This document shows positions 31,483-39,790 of a stretch of DNA of 39,790 nt, one piece after another. The first letter of the stretch is position 1; each line of letters starts with the position of its first letter. Source of the DNA: UBA3537 sp038106885 (GTDB taxonomy: Bacteria > Bacteroidota > Bacteroidia > Flavobacteriales > Flavobacteriaceae). The notes beneath the pieces were generated by a model, which ran no database searches, was not told the DNA's origin, and saw nothing but the letters and a program-made list of their open reading frames with translations. Position numbers and translations under genes: made by a program. The DNA is taken from contig JAYNFX010000009.1 of assembly GCA_038106885.1 (NCBI GenBank), forward strand, positions 1 through 39,790. Direction: 5' to 3'.

Positions 31483-33174
31483 ATGAGATGGATAACTAAG
31501 CCCAAGCCAGAAGACAAAATTGTCAAGAAAATTTCTGACGATCTGGGTGTTGATTTAAATATTGCGAGTCTTTTAGTTAATCGAGGTATAACAAATTTTA
31601 AGGAAGCTAAGGATTTTTTTCGGCCAAAACTATCTTCATTACACGATCCATATTTGATGAAGGATATGGATAAAGCCGTATCTCGAATTCAAAGTGCATT
31701 GACAAAAAATGAACGAATATTGGTATATGGGGACTATGATGTTGATGGTACTACTTCTGTTGCCATGATGGCTTCTTACTTGGAAAAGAAAACAGATAAA
31801 ATTGAAACTTATATACCAGATCGTTTTAATGAAGGTTATGGGGTGTCATATAAAGGAATTGATTATGCGGCAGATAATAACTTTAGCCTTGTAATTGCCT
31901 TAGACTGTGGAGTTAAAGCTCTTGAAAAAATTGAGTATGCTCACAGTAAAGGAGTTGATTTTATAATTTGTGATCATCATCGCCCGGGAGTTGATCTACC
32001 AAAAGCTGTTGCTGTTTTAGATCCAAAACGATCAGATTGTAATTATCCATATAAAGAATTGTGTGGATGCGGAGTAGGATTTAAATTAATTCAAGCTTTA
32101 GGCCAAAAGTATTCTGAGGCACTTGAAGATTTAATAGTTTTTCTAGATTTGGTAGCTATTGCAATTGGGGCTGACATTGTTCCTTTAAATGGTGAAAATA
32201 GAATATTAGCTTATTATGGTATTAAACGGATAAATTCAAGTCCTCGACCAGGTATTCAAGCATTATTAGCTAATGTTTCAAAAAAAACATTAACTCTAAC
32301 AGATTTAAATTTTATTGTAGCCCCGCGTATTAACGCTGCAGGACGTATGAAACATGGCGCTTATGCTGTGAACTTATTGCGAGAAAAGAGTATTGAAAAG
32401 GCTAAGATGGCCGCTTCATCAATTGAATTATTTAATTCTAACAGACGAAAATTAGATCAAGAGATTACTAAAGAGGCTCTTTTACAAATTGAAAATATGA
32501 GCGAATTAAATAATGAATCTACTGTGGTTTATGATCCGTCTTGGAATAAAGGAGTCATTGGGATAGTCGCCTCTAGGTTGATTGAAACTTATTATAGGCC
32601 AACTTTAGTTTTCACTAAGAGCGGAGATTTTTTGACAGCTTCGGCAAGATCAGTTAAGGGATATGATATCTATGAAGCCCTTAAAAATTGTAGCCAATAT
32701 ATTGAACAATTTGGCGGTCACAAGTATGCAGCTGGACTTACCATAAAGGAGTCTAATTATAAACTATTTAAAGCAGCTTTTGAAAAAGAAGTTCTTGAAA
32801 GTTTACCCAAACATTTAAAATCTCCTGAAATAAAAATTGATAGAATTATTGAATTGAGTGATATATCTCCTAAGTTTCATAGAATATTGAAGCAGTTTGC
32901 GCCTTTTGGCCCTGAAAATAATACACCAATATTTATGACTAAAGCAGTAGTTGATTGTGGATATGGTAAATGTGTTGGTAATGATAATAAGCATCTAAAA
33001 ATAAGAGTAAAAAAAGGAGAATCTGATAAACTTGAAGCCATTGGATTTGGATTAGGGAATAAGTTATCTCAAATTAAAGACAATGCTAATTTTGATATTG
33101 TTTACTCTTTAGACGAAAATCATTGGGATGGCCGTGTTAGCTTACAATTAAAACTCAAAGATTTAAAAAATTGA
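31483..33174 (+). CDS. recJ: Single-stranded-DNA-specific exonuclease RecJ
   Basis: This 563-residue 5'-3' ssDNA exonuclease acts in recombination and mismatch and base-excision repair. The DHH-family metal site is complete: YGDYDVDGTTS with Asp84, Asp86 and Asp88, then LDCG with Asp141, and CDHHRP with Asp164, His165 and His166. The DHHA1 region contains GGHKYAAGLTI and the C-terminal OB-type domain contains FAPFGPENNTPIF. Length is normal. It follows the OsmC gene by 8 bases and precedes the MFS gene by one base. Confidence 0.96.
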   Translation: MRWITKPKPEDKIVKKISDDLGVDLNIASLLVNRGITNFKEAKDFFRPKLSSLHDPYLMKDMDKAVSRIQSALTKNERILVYGDYDVDGTTSVAMMASYLEKKTDKIETYIPDRFNEGYGVSYKGIDYAADNNFSLVIALDCGVKALEKIEYAHSKGVDFIICDHHRPGVDLPKAVAVLDPKRSDCNYPYKELCGCGVGFKLIQALGQKYSEALEDLIVFLDLVAIAIGADIVPLNGENRILAYYGIKRINSSPRPGIQALLANVSKKTLTLTDLNFIVAPRINAAGRMKHGAYAVNLLREKSIEKAKMAASSIELFNSNRRKLDQEITKEALLQIENMSELNNESTVVYDPSWNKGVIGIVASRLIETYYRPTLVFTKSGDFLTASARSVKGYDIYEALKNCSQYIEQFGGHKYAAGLTIKESNYKLFKAAFEKEVLESLPKHLKSPEIKIDRIIELSDISPKFHRILKQFAPFGPENNTPIFMTKAVVDCGYGKCVGNDNKHLKIRVKKGESDKLEAIGFGLGNKLSQIKDNANFDIVYSLDENHWDGRVSLQLKLKDLKN

Positions 33175-33175
33175 T

Positions 33176-34438
33176 ATGTCTAAAAATGATCCATATGCAG
33201 CTTTAAGATTTAGAGAATTTAATATTTTTTTATTGTTGCGTTTTCTTTTAGTCTTTGCGTGGTCTATGCAATTTATTGTTATTGAGTGGCAAGTTTATTC
33301 TTTAACAAAAGACCCACTCTCATTGGGTGTTATTGGACTAATGGAGATTATTCCAGCATTAAGTGTAGCGTTATTGGCTGGGCATTTTGTAGATCAAAAT
33401 GAAAAACGCAATTTATTTTTGTGGTGTATCGGATTGTTTTCTCTAATAAGTCTGGGTCTGTTTTTAATATCTACACCTAATTTATTTATAACATTAAGTA
33501 ATGACAAAATTCTATATTCAATATATGGGTTTGTTTTTTTTGGTGGATTACTAAGAGCCTTTTTTGGCCCTACTATTTTCTCTTTAGTTGCCTTGATTGT
33601 GCCAAAAAAGGTTTATCCAAATGCTGCAACTTGGAACAGTTCTACTTGGCAAATGGCATCTATTTTAGGGCCTGCATTTGCAGGGCTTACTATAAATTGG
33701 ATTGGGGTTAATTGGTCACTAGCTATAGTTTTTATTTTGGTTGTTATTTCTTTTTTTCTAACACTTTTAATTTCTAAAAAGCCTGTTCTTAATCCAAAGA
33801 TTGGAGAGCCTGTCCTTAAGAGTTTAAATGAAGGGTTAAAATTTGTTTTTAATAATAAAGCTATTCTTGGTGCTCTTAGCTTAGATATGATTGCAGTATT
33901 ATTTGGAGGAGCAGTAGCATTGCTTCCAGTTTTTGCTCAAGACATATTAGATGTTGGATCCGAAGGCTTTGGATTGTTGAGGGCTGCTCCAGCTGTTGGA
34001 GCTTTTTTAACAATGTTAATTACTGCATATATTCCAATAAGTAGACATGCAGGTATTAAATTATTAGTAGCAGTCTTTGGATTTGGAATTTCAATAATTG
34101 TTTTTGGAGTCTCATCTGTTTTTTGGATTTCAGTTATAGCATTATTTTTTAGTGGAGTCACTGATGGCATTTCCATGGTTATAAGACAAACAATATTACA
34201 GATTAAAACTCCTGATCACATGCGAGGCAGAGTTTCTTCAGTTAATTCAATGTTTGTTGGCTCCTCGAACGAACTTGGTGCTTTTGAAAGTGGTTTAACA
34301 GCAAAATTAATGGGGACTGTTAAGGCTGTAGTGTTTGGAGGAACAATGACATTACTTACAGTATTTACAACTGCTGTAGTGTCTCCAACATTTAGAAAAT
34401 TAGATTTACAAGAGGATTTAAAGGAACACGAAAAATAA
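33176..34438 (+). CDS. MFS transporter (EntS/DHA-like)
   Basis: This 420-residue major facilitator has about 12 membrane helices. The first half begins after RFREFNIFLLLRF, and the second half has a long LLRAAPAVGAFLTM helix and the conserved GVTDGISMVIRQTILQ region near the loop. The arrangement resembles the MFS_3 (EntS-like) group that exports siderophores or drugs, but the substrate is not evident. It starts one base after recJ. It converges on the DUF2490 gene with 9 bases between the stops. Confidence 0.88.
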   Translation: MSKNDPYAALRFREFNIFLLLRFLLVFAWSMQFIVIEWQVYSLTKDPLSLGVIGLMEIIPALSVALLAGHFVDQNEKRNLFLWCIGLFSLISLGLFLISTPNLFITLSNDKILYSIYGFVFFGGLLRAFFGPTIFSLVALIVPKKVYPNAATWNSSTWQMASILGPAFAGLTINWIGVNWSLAIVFILVVISFFLTLLISKKPVLNPKIGEPVLKSLNEGLKFVFNNKAILGALSLDMIAVLFGGAVALLPVFAQDILDVGSEGFGLLRAAPAVGAFLTMLITAYIPISRHAGIKLLVAVFGFGISIIVFGVSSVFWISVIALFFSGVTDGISMVIRQTILQIKTPDHMRGRVSSVNSMFVGSSNELGAFESGLTAKLMGTVKAVVFGGTMTLLTVFTTAVVSPTFRKLDLQEDLKEHEK

Positions 34439-34447
34439 TTAATTTTT

Positions 34448-35161
34448 TTATTTAGTTAAATTTATCCTGTATGTATATTTAAAACCTACAATAGATTTAC
34501 TGTTTTTAACAAGTCTAGATGTGTCGTCTTGTAAGGCGTAAAAGACTCCAACTGTTCCAAATTCTTTAAATTTTCTATTAAGTTTTAGAGTAAAACGTTG
34601 TCTATTAAAACCATTATTTTCATCAATTCCTTGATGTTCGTTGAATAATTCAGCAAAAAGTTTAAGATTTAATTTCAACGGTTTTAATCTTGTCTCTAAA
34701 CCAGCTCTAAAGCGTGTATATTCTATCGCATTATCACCTTCATCTTCAGAAAGGCCTAATTGATTTTTGTTCTGGTATCTTAATCTTAGTGATAAAACAA
34801 GATTTTTAGCAATTTTTTGATCAAATAACGCATCAAACTGATATCTAAAGTAGTATTTGTTTCCTTGAATATTTCCAACATCATCATTTTTTGTGATATA
34901 TCTTACACCACCACCTAATGAAAGCTTTTTAAACAATGAATAATTTACTTTTACTTGTGTAAAGTAATTTTTCATGGAGCTTATGTCGTTACGGTATCTA
35001 AGATGTTCAGATAATGAAAATGTTAGTTTTTTTGAAGCTTTCAAGTCTAGCTCAATTGCACTCCATCCTTCAAGATCAGAGTTATTTTGTGCATTAATTG
35101 AACTTAAGCTAAATATTACACAAATTAAAGTGTATAAGAAATATTTTGAGATTTTTTTCAT
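34448..35161 (-). CDS. DUF2490 outer-membrane beta-barrel protein
   Basis: This 237-residue protein has a signal peptide (residues 1-24, ending in INAQ) followed by beta strands with alternating aromatic and polar residues, as in a small outer-membrane barrel. The opening part contains WSAIELDLKASKKLTFSLSEHLRYR, and the end is FKYTYRINL. This is the DUF2490 pattern. The gene starts one base after the DUF4956 stop, so the two form a tight unit. The function of DUF2490 is not known to me. Confidence 0.85.
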   Translation of the reverse strand: MKKISKYFLYTLICVIFSLSSINAQNNSDLEGWSAIELDLKASKKLTFSLSEHLRYRNDISSMKNYFTQVKVNYSLFKKLSLGGGVRYITKNDDVGNIQGNKYYFRYQFDALFDQKIAKNLVLSLRLRYQNKNQLGLSEDEGDNAIEYTRFRAGLETRLKPLKLNLKLFAELFNEHQGIDENNGFNRQRFTLKLNRKFKEFGTVGVFYALQDDTSRLVKNSKSIVGFKYTYRINLTK

Positions 35162-35162
35162 A

Positions 35163-35792
35163 CTATTTTTTGTAGCGGATTTTTATTTTGGCTGTTTGTT
35201 TTTCAAAGTCAACTTCACTGACATCAAGCTTTAAAATTTCAACACCAAGAGAATTTTCAAGCTCATTCTTAAGCAGGTCAAATTGTTCTGGTTTTATGTT
35301 TTCAAGTGAGTTGTAAATAACATCTTTTATACCATAATCTTTTGGTATTGTTTTTTCTTGTGGCGTTAATCTTTGTTGACTCCAATAACGGTCCAAATAG
35401 TATATTGATATGGAAATAAAACTATTAGCTAATAAAATTTCCATGTAACTCATTTTTTTGTTGGAAAGAGCATTTATTATAGACACCCCAATCACCACAA
35501 ATAAATAGGTCATTTCCCTGACTTTCAAAGGATCAGTTCGGTAACGAATAATTCCAAATATTGCAAACAGACCTAACGCTAGGCCTAAGTCTAGTTCATA
35601 TTTTTTTAGTGTGAAGCACAAGAAAAATACTACGATTCCAACCAGGTAAAAAGTAAATAAAAATTCTGTTTTTTTTGAAAAATGATAATAAGATAACTTA
35701 ATGATGAATGTTAAGTACAACATGTTTATACTCAGACGGAGAAGCATTTTATAAAAGTCGTCATCAAAAAAGGGGATCCCAAAAAATTCCAT
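35163..35792 (-). CDS. DUF4956 membrane protein
   Basis: This 209-residue protein has about five predicted membrane helices in residues 15-132 and a soluble C-terminal region of about 75 residues. The family hallmark is visible in the loop after the third helix: LFAIFGIIRYRTDPLKVREMTYLF (shown here as two short motifs, GIIRYRTD and REMTYLF). In other Bacteroidota this family is often next to a VTC-type polyphosphate polymerase domain gene, but none is present here. It is upstream of DUF2490 with a one-base gap. Function unknown. Confidence 0.85.
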   Translation of the reverse strand: MEFFGIPFFDDDFYKMLLRLSINMLYLTFIIKLSYYHFSKKTEFLFTFYLVGIVVFFLCFTLKKYELDLGLALGLFAIFGIIRYRTDPLKVREMTYLFVVIGVSIINALSNKKMSYMEILLANSFISISIYYLDRYWSQQRLTPQEKTIPKDYGIKDVIYNSLENIKPEQFDLLKNELENSLGVEILKLDVSEVDFEKQTAKIKIRYKK

Positions 35793-35885
35793 TGGCTTTG
35801 TGATTTATTAATGACCCTAAGGTATTTATTTTGACTTAATTATTACCAAATAATTAAAAAAAAGTAAATTATAAAACTATTTTAT

Positions 35886-36653
35886 TTAAATTCTTGATTG
35901 TTTTAGAGATAAGTATTCTCCATCAAATACTGCAAAAGTGTAGTGGGAAATCCAATCTCCTAAATTAACATACATGGACTTAGAATTGAGTTTAATTTCT
36001 AATGGCAAGTGTCTATGCCCAAATACAAAGTAATCATAGTGTTTAGTTTCAAGTTTTCTTCGACAATATTGAGTTAACCATTCTTTTTCTTCACCTTTGA
36101 ATTTGAGATCTTCACTCCCTGATATTAATTTATTTTTCAACGAAAGATATTGGGCAAAACGAACTCCTATATCGGGATGAATCCATCTGTAAACCCATCT
36201 AAAAAAAGTATTTGTAAATATTTTTTTTAATCTTTTATACCCCCTGTCTTTAGGACCAAGACCATCTCCATGTCCTATGAAAAATTCTTTGTTATTCAAT
36301 TTAAATTGGTGTGGCTTGTGGTAAACCTTAATATTTAATTCTTTCTCAAAGTAGTCAGTCATCCACATATCATGGTTTCCTACAAAAAAGTGAATTTCAA
36401 TTCCTTGGTCGCTTAGTTCTGCTAGTTTCCCAATCACTCTTGTAAAACCTTTAGGGATAACATATTTATATTCAAACCAAAAATCAAAAAGATCTCCAAG
36501 TATAAATAGTACTTGGGCATCTTTTCTAATTTCTTCTAACCATTCAATAAATTTTTTTTCTCTTAACTTTGAATCTACTCTGTTAGGAGCTCCAAAATGA
36601 TGATCAGAGGTGAAATAAATTTTTTTGTCTTTTAAAAGCTTTATGGTATTCAT
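35886..36653 (-). CDS. lpxH: UDP-2,3-diacylglucosamine diphosphatase
   Basis: This 255-residue calcineurin-like phosphoesterase hydrolyses UDP-2,3-diacylglucosamine to lipid X in lipid A synthesis at the inner membrane. Metal-site motifs are present: SDHHFG (Asp17, His19), LGDLFDFWF (Asp54), GNHDMW (Asn93, His94), GHGDGLGP (His128) and GHRHLP (His213, His215). The DLFDFWFE stretch is typical of LpxH and distinguishes it from general phosphoesterases. It starts 9 bases after queD, so the two are probably cotranscribed. Confidence 0.9.
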   Translation of the reverse strand: MNTIKLLKDKKIYFTSDHHFGAPNRVDSKLREKKFIEWLEEIRKDAQVLFILGDLFDFWFEYKYVIPKGFTRVIGKLAELSDQGIEIHFFVGNHDMWMTDYFEKELNIKVYHKPHQFKLNNKEFFIGHGDGLGPKDRGYKRLKKIFTNTFFRWVYRWIHPDIGVRFAQYLSLKNKLISGSEDLKFKGEEKEWLTQYCRRKLETKHYDYFVFGHRHLPLEIKLNSKSMYVNLGDWISHYTFAVFDGEYLSLKQSRI

Positions 36654-36662
36654 AATCTAGAT

Positions 36663-37112
36663 TTAATTATCATTAGCATACCATTCTGCATAGCATGATG
36701 CAGTTTCACGAAGCTTTAACGAAAATAATTTAATATTTTTTGGAAGTCTATTTTTAATTTTGTCTGCAAAATCAGTCACCAACATTTCACTTGTCGGTTG
36801 GTAGTCAACTAAAACAACATTATGACCTAACGATTTGAGATTATTTGCTAGTTCAATATGTGGAGTATTTTTATTGAAAATTGTAGCGTGGTCAAAACGG
36901 TCTACAATTTCTTCTTTAACAATTTTCTTTAAATCAGAAAAATCCATTATCATACCAAATTTTGGATCATTAGAATCTAAGACAGGATTCCCTAATACTG
37001 TTACGCTCAATTTATAACTATGACCGTGAATATTCTTACACTTTCCGTCATGTCCATAAAGCGCATGGCCTGTTTCAAACGTAAACTCTTTTGTAATTCT
37101 AATTCTGGACAT
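36663..37112 (-). CDS. queD: 6-carboxy-5,6,7,8-tetrahydropterin synthase
   Basis: This 149-residue QueD-family enzyme converts 7,8-dihydroneopterin triphosphate to 6-carboxytetrahydropterin, the second step to queuosine and other 7-deazapurines. Zinc ligands are His16 (ETGHAL), His29 and His31 (IHGHSY). The catalytic Cys25 stands four residues before the HGH pair, as in QueD. The LRETASCYAEW segment near the C terminus carries the conserved Glu of the active site. Other queuosine genes are not in the window. It lies between the MATE gene and lpxH on the same strand. Confidence 0.92.
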   Translation of the reverse strand: MSRIRITKEFTFETGHALYGHDGKCKNIHGHSYKLSVTVLGNPVLDSNDPKFGMIMDFSDLKKIVKEEIVDRFDHATIFNKNTPHIELANNLKSLGHNVVLVDYQPTSEMLVTDFADKIKNRLPKNIKLFSLKLRETASCYAEWYANDN

Positions 37113-37148
37113 TTTTGTTTTTCGATTTAACGATTAACTCAGGCAAAG

Positions 37149-38483
37149 TTAATGTTTTCGTATTTGTGGCAAAAATTGTTTTCTAAATTTCACAACCAGA
37201 GGTAATCCCCTAGCAATTATCCATAATGTGAATGCTAACAAGATACCATGTAATTTTAATCCCAATTTATCATTGATTAATAGTGCAGGAATAAACACTA
37301 AAAGTGTAGACGCAAGAAGAACATTTCTTAGTATCTTCATCTCTCCAAGCCCTTTAAAAATACCGTCAAATACAAATGTTATTGCGCACAGAGGTTGCAT
37401 TACTAAAACTATCCAGAACACATTATAAAAGCTTGATAGTACTTCTGGGTCTGACGAAAAAATCTTTCCTATTGGAAAATAAAATAGTCCTCCTAATCCC
37501 CCCATGATAACTCCAACAATAAGAGATTTTTTAGTTAGTACTTTACTTAACTTAAAGAGATTTTTAAATTGTTTGGCTCCTAATAATTTGCCAGATAGGA
37601 TATTACCTGCGCTTGCATATCCATCAACTGCAAATGCTGCAAAAAACCATAAGTTTATAGTAATAGTATATGCAGCGATATAATTTGTACCATAGCGTGT
37701 TGCGAAACTTGTTGCAAAATATAAAGCTAAATTTAAAGCTAAGGTTCTTACTATAAGATTACCAATCATAGTTAAAAACCTTGGCAGTTCTTTGTTCAGT
37801 GGAGGTCTAATTATTAAATCAATTTTTGTTTTATTAATTATTAAAAATGTAGATAATAGCGCCATTAAGAATTGAGATATCACACTTGCTAATGCAGCAC
37901 CTTCTAAATACATTGGAGTTATCAGTCCAGAAATACCATGTACTAAAATAAAATCCAAAATAATATTAGTTGTGGTTCCAATTAGTGCTATTATCATTGG
38001 GGTATATGTGTTTTGTAAACCTCTAAACACTCCAAAGACAGCAAAAGTATATAGAGTAAAAGGCAAGCCAATTACGCGTATATTAAAGTACTCAACGGTG
38101 TAATCTAAAAGTAGATTTTCAGCGTTATAAAATTCAAATATAGATTTACTTACAGGGATAGTAGTAAAACAAATTAGTATACTAATAATGACAATTATTG
38201 AAATGGCTTGAGCAGGTAGATTTTTTATTTCTTGAAGTTTATTGGCTCCTAAATATTGTGAAACAATAGCTGAAATTGCTGATCTTGATTGCCCCATTAC
38301 CCATATTAACATTGATAAGAATGATGAAACAATTCCAATAGCTGCCAAAGATTCAGTTGCATTAATCTTAATATGCCCAACAATAGCTGCGTCAGTTATA
38401 GACAGCACAGGCTCAGAAACACCTGCAATTATTGCAGGTATTGCCAGCCTATTTATATTTTTATTTGAAATGGTATTATCCAA
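37149..38483 (-). CDS. MATE family efflux transporter
   Basis: This 444-residue MATE/DinF-type multidrug antiporter has 12 helices. The N-terminal half has AIIAGVSEPVLSITDAAIVG and SAISAIVSQYLGA, the second half has FAAFAVDGYASAGNILSG, a recognisable DinF-like pattern. The start is a TTG at 38483: an in-frame stop lies two codons upstream, and no ATG precedes the first helix. It is followed by queD after 36 bases. The substrate is not known. Confidence 0.9.
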   Translation of the reverse strand: MDNTISNKNINRLAIPAIIAGVSEPVLSITDAAIVGHIKINATESLAAIGIVSSFLSMLIWVMGQSRSAISAIVSQYLGANKLQEIKNLPAQAISIIVIISILICFTTIPVSKSIFEFYNAENLLLDYTVEYFNIRVIGLPFTLYTFAVFGVFRGLQNTYTPMIIALIGTTTNIILDFILVHGISGLITPMYLEGAALASVISQFLMALLSTFLIINKTKIDLIIRPPLNKELPRFLTMIGNLIVRTLALNLALYFATSFATRYGTNYIAAYTITINLWFFAAFAVDGYASAGNILSGKLLGAKQFKNLFKLSKVLTKKSLIVGVIMGGLGGLFYFPIGKIFSSDPEVLSSFYNVFWIVLVMQPLCAITFVFDGIFKGLGEMKILRNVLLASTLLVFIPALLINDKLGLKLHGILLAFTLWIIARGLPLVVKFRKQFLPQIRKH

Positions 38484-38533
38484 ACTTTAATTAAAATAAG
38501 GGATAAAAATAATGAAATAAGATATCAGATTTT

Positions 38534-39742
38534 TCAGTTAATCAATCCATTTATATCATAATTTGAGAAAAACTCCCAAATTAATGCACTTGAATCAATA
38601 TCTTCATTTTGAAACCACACATGCGTACCCCCATTCACTTTGAAGTGTTTTACCACTGATCCATTCAAGCCATTATTATAAATTATTTCTTGAACAGTTA
38701 TACCATTGCTATTATTAATGTCTTCCAAGTTATTTACGATTGGATTTGGGGAACATTGATTATTTATCACCCAAAAATCCAGAACATCATCTATTGGGGT
38801 ATTCCATTCTTGTATGCCGTTATATGGTACTACAGGATCGTTTGTTCCGTGTATTTGCAAAATTGGAACTTCCCTTTGTGCATTACATTCATCAACAGTT
38901 TGTGTTGTCATTGATCCTGTAACAGACGCAATAGCTGCAATTTCGTTGCTTAGCTGGCAAGCTAATAAGAAACTCATAAATCCTCCATTTGACATTCCAG
39001 TTGCATAGACCCTATCTAGATTTAGATTATACATTTCTGACAATGATGAAATCAGATAATCTACAAAAGCAACGTCATCTGTATTGCTTCCTTCGGTGAA
39101 TCCACCAACATTCCAATGTGCAAGTAGATTTAATATTAGACTACCTTGAGGATAAACAACAATAAAATTTTCTTGATCAGCAATTTCGTTAAATCCTGTG
39201 CTATTCATTGTGAAGTCGTTTGATCCTCCAAAACCATGAAAAACAAATAAAATTGGTGAAGGAATACTATGATCATAGTTCTCAGGGATATAAACAATAT
39301 ATTCTCTTGGTATTTCATCAAAAACCACATCAAATTCATTTATTCCATAATTAATTTCAGACGATGGGGGCAATGTTGTAAAGCTAATTTCATTCCCATA
39401 ATATTCTCCAATTGAGTTGGAAATAAAAGATCTTACATAATATGTTGTACTGGGGTCAAGATTTGTAAGAGTTACATTAATTTGTTCTCCCGAAGATGTT
39501 ATTAAATTATCATTGATATTTGGTTGGTTATTAGTTGAGTAGACAAAGCCTTGTTGGGCGCCAGGTGCAATATTACAATTATCAGACGTGACAACTACAC
39601 TTCCATTAAGAATTGCACTAGTATCAGTAATGTTTGTAGCTTCTGAGGTCTCTAAAGTATGTTGATAAATACAATCAACAGGGCCTTCATCCTTGGAACA
39701 TGATAAAACACTTAACAGGGCAAAAAACAGAAATCTTTTCAT
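38534..39742 (-). CDS. Surface lipoprotein esterase (PHB-depolymerase/LpqC-type) with Fn3-like domain
   Basis: This 402-residue lipoprotein has a type II signal with the lipidated Cys15 (SVLSC). The following SKDE fits the Bacteroidota lipoprotein export signal (Lys followed by acidic residues), so surface exposure is likely. A fibronectin-III-like domain covers about residues 28-123 with TYYVRSFISN near its end. The catalytic alpha/beta hydrolase domain (about 130-400) has the oxyanion region VFHGFGGS, the nucleophile Ser251 in GMSNGG, Asp302 in HGTNDPVVPY and His374 in GGTHVWF. It resembles PHB depolymerase, feruloyl and acetylxylan esterases. The true substrate is unknown. Confidence 0.87.
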   Translation of the reverse strand: MKRFLFFALLSVLSCSKDEGPVDCIYQHTLETSEATNITDTSAILNGSVVVTSDNCNIAPGAQQGFVYSTNNQPNINDNLITSSGEQINVTLTNLDPSTTYYVRSFISNSIGEYYGNEISFTTLPPSSEINYGINEFDVVFDEIPREYIVYIPENYDHSIPSPILFVFHGFGGSNDFTMNSTGFNEIADQENFIVVYPQGSLILNLLAHWNVGGFTEGSNTDDVAFVDYLISSLSEMYNLNLDRVYATGMSNGGFMSFLLACQLSNEIAAIASVTGSMTTQTVDECNAQREVPILQIHGTNDPVVPYNGIQEWNTPIDDVLDFWVINNQCSPNPIVNNLEDINNSNGITVQEIIYNNGLNGSVVKHFKVNGGTHVWFQNEDIDSSALIWEFFSNYDINGLIN

Positions 39743-39790
39743 AGGTTAAATATCAAACAATATACAATTAATTATATTAAATTATTTAGC

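Noticed and set aside
34439..34460. A bidirectional terminator between the MFS and DUF2490 genes
   Set aside because: Only A/T repeats are present and the possible stems have no G-C pairs.
39743..39790. A promoter before the esterase gene
   Set aside because: The closest match, TATTGTTTG, has one base too many between TA and TTTG, and the region is cut by the window edge.

Overview
This window is a chromosomal segment of an AT-rich member of the Bacteroidota, most likely a marine member of the Flavobacteriaceae. The evidence is as follows: TonB-dependent receptors, SCO/COX3/COX4/DUF420 gene order, DUF5916, DUF2490 and DUF4956 proteins, a Bacteroidota-type lipoprotein export signal, signal peptides ending in AQ, and several copies of the flavobacterial -7 promoter element TAnnTTTG. 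The species cannot be read from the sequence. No rRNA, tRNA, CRISPR array, insertion sequence or prophage was seen, and no gene-free stretch exceeds 300 bases.

Layout. Bases 3-1006 (+): the 3' end of a TonB-dependent receptor, overlapping recX by one base. 1019-2827 (-): a complete BtuB-like TonB-dependent receptor. 2990-4686 (+): an SOS-type translesion pair in the order umuC-umuD, abutting rpoN (sigma-54) head-on with no gap. 4687-14378 (-): rpoN, asnS, an MMPL/RND exporter, frr, pyrH, tsf, rpsB, rpsI, rplM. This is a core translation block. A strong terminator lies after tsf and a separate promoter lies before pyrH, so it is at least two units.

14608-23305 (+): a DUF5916 outer-membrane protein, then the late part of a cytochrome c oxidase locus: heme o synthase, two COX3-type subunits, a COX4-type subunit, an unrecognised membrane protein, a cysteine-less SCO-like protein, SCO1/SenC, a DUF420 membrane protein and a 75-residue CxxC membrane protein. 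Subunits I and II are not in the window. 23383-29026 (+): a tripartite MacB-type export system (ATPase, two different permeases, adaptor, TolC), with tsaB directly attached and rsmI just behind.

30412-31474: a divergent pair of predicted peroxide-defence genes (AhpD-like and OsmC-like), followed by recJ and an MFS transporter (+). 34448-39742 (-): DUF2490 and DUF4956 as a tight pair, lpxH, queD, a MATE transporter and a surface lipoprotein esterase of the PHB-depolymerase/feruloyl-esterase type.

Most of the window is ordinary core genome. The least explained parts are the oxidase-assembly tail (20375-23305), the DUF2490-DUF4956 pair, the umuC-umuD arrangement, and leader hairpins in the ribosomal block. 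No clearly new system could be demonstrated from sequence alone.
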